Of a stretch of 64,000 nt of DNA, positions 58,459 through 64,000 are shown piece by piece. Below the pieces are notes generated by a model. That model saw only the letters and a program-made list of their open reading frames with translations, had not been told where the DNA came from and did no database searches. The DNA comes from Marinobacter similis. Lineage in GTDB: Bacteria; Pseudomonadota; Gammaproteobacteria; Pseudomonadales; Oleiphilaceae. The stretch spans positions 1 through 64,000 of the forward strand of contig NZ_CP007151.1 in assembly GCF_000830985.1 (NCBI RefSeq). The letters run 5' to 3'. The position numbers were made by a program, and so were the translations under genes. Each line of letters opens with the position of its first letter. Position 1 is the stretch's first letter.

Positions 58459-60206
58459 ATGACGCGTTACGACTCGCTCATCCTCGGCGGACGCTACTTT
58501 GACGGTACCGGCGGGCCTTCCAGTATTGCCCACATTGCCATTCGTGACGGCCGGGTCGAGCGGGTATTCAATTCAGAACCCGATCTCAGCCTCGCAGACC
58601 GTGTGATTGATGCAGAGGGCTGTTGGGTCATGCCAGGGTTTCTGGATACCCATACCCATTACGACGCCGAACTGATCGTGTCGCCTTCGCTGTCCGAGTC
58701 GGTGCGGCACGGCGTTACCACCGTGTTGATTGGCAGCTGCTCCCTGAGCATGGTCTGTTCCGACGCGGAAGACGCCTCGGACATCTTTACCCGGGTGGAG
58801 ACTGTGCCGAGGGAGAAAGTATTGCCCATTCTCCAGCAGCATAAGAGCTGGCGGACGCCCTCGGGCTGGTTGAGCTTCATCCGGCAACAACCGCTCGGCC
58901 CCAATGTCATCAGCTTCCTCGGCCACAGTGATCTGCGAGTAGGGGTGATGGGACTCAACCGCGCCACGGATCGCAAGGTAACGCCAACGTCGGAAGAAAT
59001 GGGGCGGATGGAGCAGCTGCTGGCGGAAGCTCTACAGCTGGGTTTTCTGGGCTTGTCGACCATGTGCCTGAAATGGGACAAGGTAGATGGTGACCGGGAA
59101 TGGTCCAAGAGTTTGCCCAGTACCTACGCCCGTTGGCGTGAGGTCAGCCGGCTGAACCGGCTATTGCGGCGTTATGGCCGGGTGCATCAGGCGCGCCCAA
59201 TGCTGCCAATCCGCTCCAGGTCACCCAGTATCTGCGGGAGACCCTGGGCTGGTTTCGCAAACCGCTGAAAACCACGCTGATCGCGATGATTGATTTGAAG
59301 GGCAATCCCACCGTTCGGCCCATGGCCAACCTGGTGGCCTGGATTGCCAATGCACTTCGAGGTAACTTTCGCTGGCAGCTCTTGCCAACGCCTTTTGCTA
59401 TCTATGCCGATGGCATGGACGTCGTGCTGTTTGAGGAGTTCGGGGCCGGTGAGATGGCGCTGGATGTGCGCGATCAGCTTGAACGCAATGAATTGCTGCA
59501 AGACGAGAGCTATCGCCGCACCTTCCGGAAATTCTACCGGAACAAACTGTCGCCCCGGGTCTGGCAGCGGGACTTTGGCGACGCCACCATTCTTGGTTGC
59601 CCGGATCAGAGCCTGGTTGGACGCAACTTTGCTGAGCTGGCCGCCGAGCGGGGGGTTCACGTGGTGGACTTTTTTCTGGATACGGTGGTGGTTCATGGAC
59701 GTGACTTGCGCTGGTTCACGGTGATCGGCAACCATCGTGAGGACCGGCTCAAGCAAATGGTCAAGAACCCCCATGCCTTGATCACGTTCTCTGACGCCGG
59801 TGCCCACATTCGTAACATGGCGTTCTACAACCTGCCGCTGAGGTTTCTCAAGCTGGTTCGGGACAGCCACCATCAGGACAGCCCAGTGATGTCACTGGAG
59901 CGCGCGGTGCATCGTCTCACCGGTGAGCAGGCAGACTGGTTAGGGATTGATGCTGGCCATATCAGAGAAGGGGATCGGGCTGATATCACCATCATCGACC
60001 CGCAGGGCCTGGACCAGGATCTGGAACAGGTGACTTGGGCCGAGATGGAAAACTTCGACCTGGAACGCATGGTTAATCGGGTGCCAGGCTGCGTGAAACA
60101 CGTGCTGATCAATGGCCGCCCGGCAGTGACCGATGAAATGATAACGCCTGAGCTGGGTAAGGAAATGGGCTTTGGCCAATTCCTGTCGGCAACGAGGGAT
60201 GCCTAG
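58459..60206 (+). CDS. N-acyl-D-amino-acid deacylase-like amidohydrolase, frame-broken near 59195
   Basis: ATG 58459 with CGGGAG upstream. Adding one base near 59195 (CGN-CCC-AAT-GCT) joins the two frames: 582 residues. Amidohydrolase-3 features: the metal motif DTHTHYDAEL (about 61-70), GVTTVLIGSC, FLGHSDLR, HGRDLRWFTVIGNHR, FSDAGAH (about 445-451) with the catalytic Asp, and the late beta-sandwich LGIDAGHIREGDRADITIIDP. Members hydrolyse N-acyl-D-amino acids or similar amides. The classic GNCG metal-bridging motif reads GSCS here, so the exact substrate is uncertain. Confidence 0.85.
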
Positions 60207-60214
60207 GAAATCAC

Positions 60215-60832
60215 ATGACCTCTAGACCTTGGCCTGCATTGATCTGGGCAACGGCTTTTCTTGCCGTATTGATCTGGTCCGCGATTGCTCCCAAAGATCG
60301 CGCAACCTGGGCTCTTGAAGTGTTGCCCGCAGTGATCGGGTTCGTACTCGTGGCCTGGTGTTACCTGCGCTTTCCACTGACACCGCTGGTGTATTGGCTG
60401 ATCCTGGCTCACGCCATTATTTTGATGGTGGGCGGCCACTACACCTACGCCGAGGTGCCGGCGTTTGAGCGGTTGGGTGACTGGATGGGGTGGGAGCGCA
60501 ACAACTACGACAAGCTTGGGCATTTCGCCCAGGGATTCGTGCCCGCGCTGATCGCCCGTGAACTGGTCATCCGGTTCGAGGTGTTTGCCCGGCGGGGCTG
60601 GCCCTCGTTTTTCATTGTCTGTTTCTGTCTTGCGGTGAGTGCCTTTTACGAGCTGATCGAATGGTGGGTCGCGCTCCTCAGCGACGAAGCCGCGGAGGCG
60701 TTCCTGGGCACCCAGGGCTATGTCTGGGATACCCAGTCGGATATGGCGTGGGCGCTGTCTGGTGCCATCCTTGCCCTGGTTCTGTTGGGGCGGGTACAGG
60801 ATCGTCAGCTTGCAGCACTCGCCAGCACCTGA
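60215..60832 (+). CDS. DUF2238 membrane protein (YjdF-like)
   Basis: 205 residues with about six membrane helices. Typical DUF2238 signature: MVGGHYTYAEVPAF, GWERNNYDKLGHFAQGFVPALIARE, FYELIEWWVALLSDEAAEAFLGTQGYVWDTQSDM, all rich in conserved polar residues inside membrane segments. Function unknown in the family. It follows the amidohydrolase by 8 bases and converges on the MalT-like gene with an 11-base gap. Confidence 0.88.
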   Translation: MTSRPWPALIWATAFLAVLIWSAIAPKDRATWALEVLPAVIGFVLVAWCYLRFPLTPLVYWLILAHAIILMVGGHYTYAEVPAFERLGDWMGWERNNYDKLGHFAQGFVPALIARELVIRFEVFARRGWPSFFIVCFCLAVSAFYELIEWWVALLSDEAAEAFLGTQGYVWDTQSDMAWALSGAILALVLLGRVQDRQLAALAST

Positions 60833-60843
60833 GTCTTAGAGTT

Positions 60844-63598
60844 CTATTCGCCCTGAATCTTGCTGAGCAGGTCCTTGGCCAGTTCGATAGCCGCAGACCG
60901 ATGGCTGATATTCTGTTTCTGATACAGGCTACGAATGTGAGTCTTCACCGTGGTGGAGGCCACTTTCAGATGTTCGGCAATCTGATCGTTGGAAAGCCCG
61001 GCGTGAATCAGACTCAGGATCTGCCACTCCCTCCGGGTGAGTGGTGACGTACGGATCAGCTCGGGTACGTCCGGCCGGTCGATAATGTCCTGAATGATGG
61101 CCTCGTCCAATGAAATCCGGATAGCCCGGCTGAAGTCCCGTTGCTGTTGGGCCAGCTGAATAAGCCGTTCCGCCCGCTGCAGTTCCATGCCGTCAATGGC
61201 TTCTTCGTTGATCAGCGCTTTCAGGATAACGATCAGGACTTTGCCAAGCCGGAGGAAACTGCCGACGGCACCGGTAGTGCTGGCCTGCTGGAGCGCCAGG
61301 GTCATTTGTTCCAGGGCCTGCTCGCGGTCCTCCAGCTGCCAGTGCAGGTAGGCGAGACCGATGTGATTGCGGTTCTGGTCGGTTTTCAGACCATAGTGTT
61401 CGGCTACCCTGGTCAGGGATTCCAGCAGTGGCTTTGCTTCTTGAAGACGCCCCAGGCTCATCAGGCCCGGGCCCGGTTACGGCCGTTGCACTGATGAAAA
61501 TGGTTGGTTGCCACAGCGGGATCGCAAGGTGGCGCCACGGTTAACCATCGCTGAATGGCATCCTGATCCTTGACTGCATCCCAGTACGACAACATGGTGG
61601 CTTGGGCGTTGGCGACCCAGTCCAGATGGTAGTCACCCGCGGCCAGCATCTTCTGAATCTTGCCGATGTAATCGGCGCACAGGCTCTGGCGGCCCCGAGC
61701 GTGAGCCACTTTGGCGAGCGACGTGTAGCTTTGCACGTACCAGCGCTCGCCCTGGGCTTCGAGAATCTCGATGCCCTGGAGGGCACAACGCTCTGCGCTC
61801 TCCAGGTGATGCCATTCCCACATGATCTGGCTGCGGATCCGGAACAGGAACTCAAGTATTGGCAGGTGGTTGAGTTGATTGTCCTCGGCGTACTGGAAAG
61901 CCCGCTCCTGGATGTTATAGGCCTTTTGCAGAAGGCCCATGGCAACGCTGATCTCACTCTGCTGACAAAGAGCCCAAAGGACATTCTGGTGGGCTTGGTG
62001 AGCGCGGGCCAAATGCTCGGTGTCTTGCATTCGGGCCAGCGCTTCCTCCAGTTCACCCCGTACAAACAGGGCTTCGCCAATCACCGATGCGGCCGCAACC
62101 CGGGATGTTGGAAGGAATCGCGCTTCCTGCTCAATCGCCTCCCGGGCCAGGATCAATGCCCGGTCGCCGTCACCATAGTTCATAGCGACCTGGGCGCGTA
62201 TGGCGCTGAACTCACCGTGCACGGCTTTTTGTGTGTCCTCACTCATGGAGGCTTGCAGGCGATTTTCGGCCGCAGACAGCCAGTTCTCCACTTCATCAAA
62301 CTTGTACTGACCCTGCGCGACCCAGGCGCGCAGCAGGGTCAGGGTCGGGTCTTGGGCAATCTGGTCCTGGGACAGGGCATCAAGACAGCGCTGCAGCAGG
62401 ATGAACTGGCCCTCGGTGAAAAACTTGCGGCCGTGCAGGCTGAGCACGCGGTTAATGCGCTCGGGATCCTCTGCGGCTACTGCGTGCTTGGCAGCCTCTT
62501 CAGCGTCGTCCAACTCCAGCCAGGCATCTGCGGCCCGCTGGTGCAGCTCGCGCTGGTTTTCCTGGGTGGTGCAGGTCAGCAAGTGACGCAGGTACACCGA
62601 GAATAGCGGGTGGTAGCGGAACCAGAGTGCAGAGGGATCGACCGGCGCAATGAACAGACCCATGGACAGCAGGCTGCTGAGCAGCGACTGGCCATCGGTG
62701 TCATCCATAACCCGCATCACCATGCCAGCGTTAAACCGGTCAAGGATGCTGGTCCGCAGAAGGAAGGTACGTTGCTGGTCGCTCAGATCCTGGCCGACGA
62801 GTTCGTCGAAATAGTCGAAAACGTGCTGGTTGCCATATTCCAGTTGATCCACGAAGTCATTGAAATCCTGACTGGTGGGGGCAGTGGTCGCTAACAGCTG
62901 CAGTGCTGAGATCCAGCTTCAACTCTCCGTACCGCGCGCTCGATGCTTTCGCGAGACAGTTCAAATGGAAGTCGATTTTCCAGGTATGCCTGTGCTTCGT
63001 CGGCACCGAAGGCCAAGTCCCGGCTGGTGATTTCGACGAGCAGTCCTTGCATCCGGAGCTGGGCCACGCCAATGGGCGGCAGGGTTCGGCTCACCAGAAC
63101 CAGGTGCAAGTTGGCTGGAAGATGCCGAAGCAGAAACCGGATGGCGTCGTGGATTTCCTGGTTGGTGATCAGGTGGTAGTCGTCCAGTACGACGAACAAC
63201 GGCTCATCCCCCGGAACCAACTCCGCCAGCACGCCGGTTACCAGCGCTTCGAGACTCTCGAAGCCAGTGTCCTTCAGGGTTTGGAGCGTATGCTGGCACC
63301 CGCCCTCGGTGGCCAGATTCAGGGCATTGGCGAGATAGCTGCCGAAACGGGTCGGATCGTTATCGCTGGCCTCAAGCCTGTACCAGGCGGACTTCAGCTC
63401 CAGAGCCTCAATTCGCTCGGCTACTGTTGTGGTCTTGCCATAACCAGCCGGTGCGTGCACCAGCAGCAATTTGACGGGCCCCAGCCCCTGCAGGAAATCG
63501 TTAAATGTTTCCCTTGGCAAAAGTGCGGTGGGTGCCTGTGGTGTCGCGTTTTTGGCCGCGATAAAGGTAGTCAGCCCCGGATTTAATATTGTTGTCAT
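60844..63598 (-). CDS. MalT-like LuxR-family transcriptional regulator, frame-broken near 62920 and 61463
   Basis: Three minus-strand frames join when one G is added near 62920 (GAA-GGC-TGG) and one C near 61463 (GCC-CTG-ATG), giving 918 residues, the normal size of MalT-type LAL regulators. N-terminal NTPase: Walker A HAPAGYGKTT (about 48-57), Walker B LFVVLDDYHLI. Middle: helical TPR-like sensor domain. C-terminal LuxR helix-turn-helix TRREWQILSLIHAGLSNDQI and VASTTVKTHIRSLY (about 850-890). It would activate genes in response to a ligand and ATP; the divergent gene at 63845 and the D-aminoacylase cluster are possible targets. Confidence 0.88.
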
Positions 63599-63844
63599 CA
63601 GGATCTACATCTGGAAGTGGAAAACCCATCCGCGTTGATACCCGCTTTGGCGGTTGACGTCAACTTATGCCGCGGTCGCTAACCAAGCCTTGAACCAGTT
63701 CTCACAACCGATCCAGGGGGCGGCGCCTGCGGCTACAGATTTGAGGCACAGTTATCTTTCAGGGCGGAGGCTTTTCGGTATCTTACCGTAACAACGTGTA
63801 ACCCCCAATTATTATGGCCAATAAAAACAGGGACTTCGTCTGAC

Positions 63845-64000
63845 ATGCTGCTGGTGCTCGCCGGATCCATTCTTACATTCACCATGGTGCAGGAAGCCAC
63901 CGTGGTGGAGCCGTTTGAAAAGGGCAGCGTTGTCATCGAGCAGGACGTGGACTCGGGACCGGTGTTGTTGCGTTTCGATACCCGGGTAGAGCCATTGGTT
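63845..64000 (+). CDS. Start of an exported protein, cut by the window end
   Basis: From ATG 63845 the frame is open to the edge (52 codons). A hydrophobic N-terminus (MLLVLAGSILTFTMVQEATV) suggests a signal peptide or anchor, followed by VVEPFEKGSVVIEQDVDSGPVLLRFDTRVEP. It is divergent from the MalT-like gene, with a 246-base gap that should hold both promoters. No family can be named from this part. Confidence 0.45.
   Translation, partial: MLLVLAGSILTFTMVQEATVVEPFEKGSVVIEQDVDSGPVLLRFDTRVEPLV

Noticed and set aside
1..64000. tRNA, rRNA, insertion sequence or prophage genes
   Set aside because: I looked for transposase or integrase proteins, terminal inverted repeats and tRNA-like cloverleaf ends and saw none, although short RNAs could be missed by eye.

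Overview
The window is GC-rich and densely coded. It looks like the chromosome of a marine gammaproteobacterium, most likely Marinobacter or a close relative. That is an inference from the gene mix (copper islands, CusCBA, DUF1501/DUF4266/DUF3570 genes, Anr-type boxes), not from a marker gene: no rRNA or tRNA gene is visible.

1-24.6 kb is a copper/heavy-metal island: CopB, a broken HMA-like protein, an APC permease with a His tail, a CopA-type P-ATPase, DUF302, CcdA-like, DUF411 and CopL-like proteins, a helical protein facing an ATP-grasp enzyme, a YncE-like propeller, then a tightly overlapping run (DUF2933, ICMT-type methyltransferase, cytochrome c lipoprotein, LolA-like protein, ABC ATPase, double FtsX permease, outer-membrane barrel, membrane protein), two small secreted proteins and CusCBA. 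Three TTGAT-N4-ATCAA-type (Anr/FNR) sites lie in promoters here, which suggests oxygen-dependent control. 24.8-30.1 kb holds a MalK-type ATPase with an alpha-glucosidase, and a chemoreceptor.

30.2-52.1 kb is the most interesting part. Going left from a divergent promoter near 36.6-36.8 kb are three secreted proteins (a haem-c protein with PSD-like features, a LamG plus haem-c lipoprotein, a Tat-type DUF1501 protein), with an ApbE flavin transferase converging on them. Going right are an HzsA-related dihaem lipoprotein, an SH3/barrel protein, a second barrel, a TlpA thioredoxin, DUF4266, DUF3570, a coiled-coil periplasmic protein, three TPR proteins, a short periplasmic protein, then an ExbB/TolQ channel, two ExbD/TolR proteins and an AgmX/PglI-C TonB-like protein. 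My reading is an envelope-spanning machine driven by proton-motive force and coupled to extracytoplasmic redox proteins. One of the two ExbD proteins has Asn where the proton-carrying Asp should be. A near-perfect CRP-type palindrome precedes the motor genes.

52.1-64 kb has a sodium:solute symporter, a DksA/TraR zinc-finger protein, a second ABC/FtsX/HlyD set, an N-acyl-D-amino-acid deacylase-like amidohydrolase, a DUF2238 membrane protein, a MalT-like LuxR regulator and the start of another gene.

Caution for the whole window: I find 27 frame breaks in 22 genes. In 25 of them adding exactly one base restores a full-length protein, very often in a short G or C run. This pattern points to under-called bases in the sequence, not to real pseudogenes. 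Coordinates of those genes are therefore given as whole spans with the break noted.
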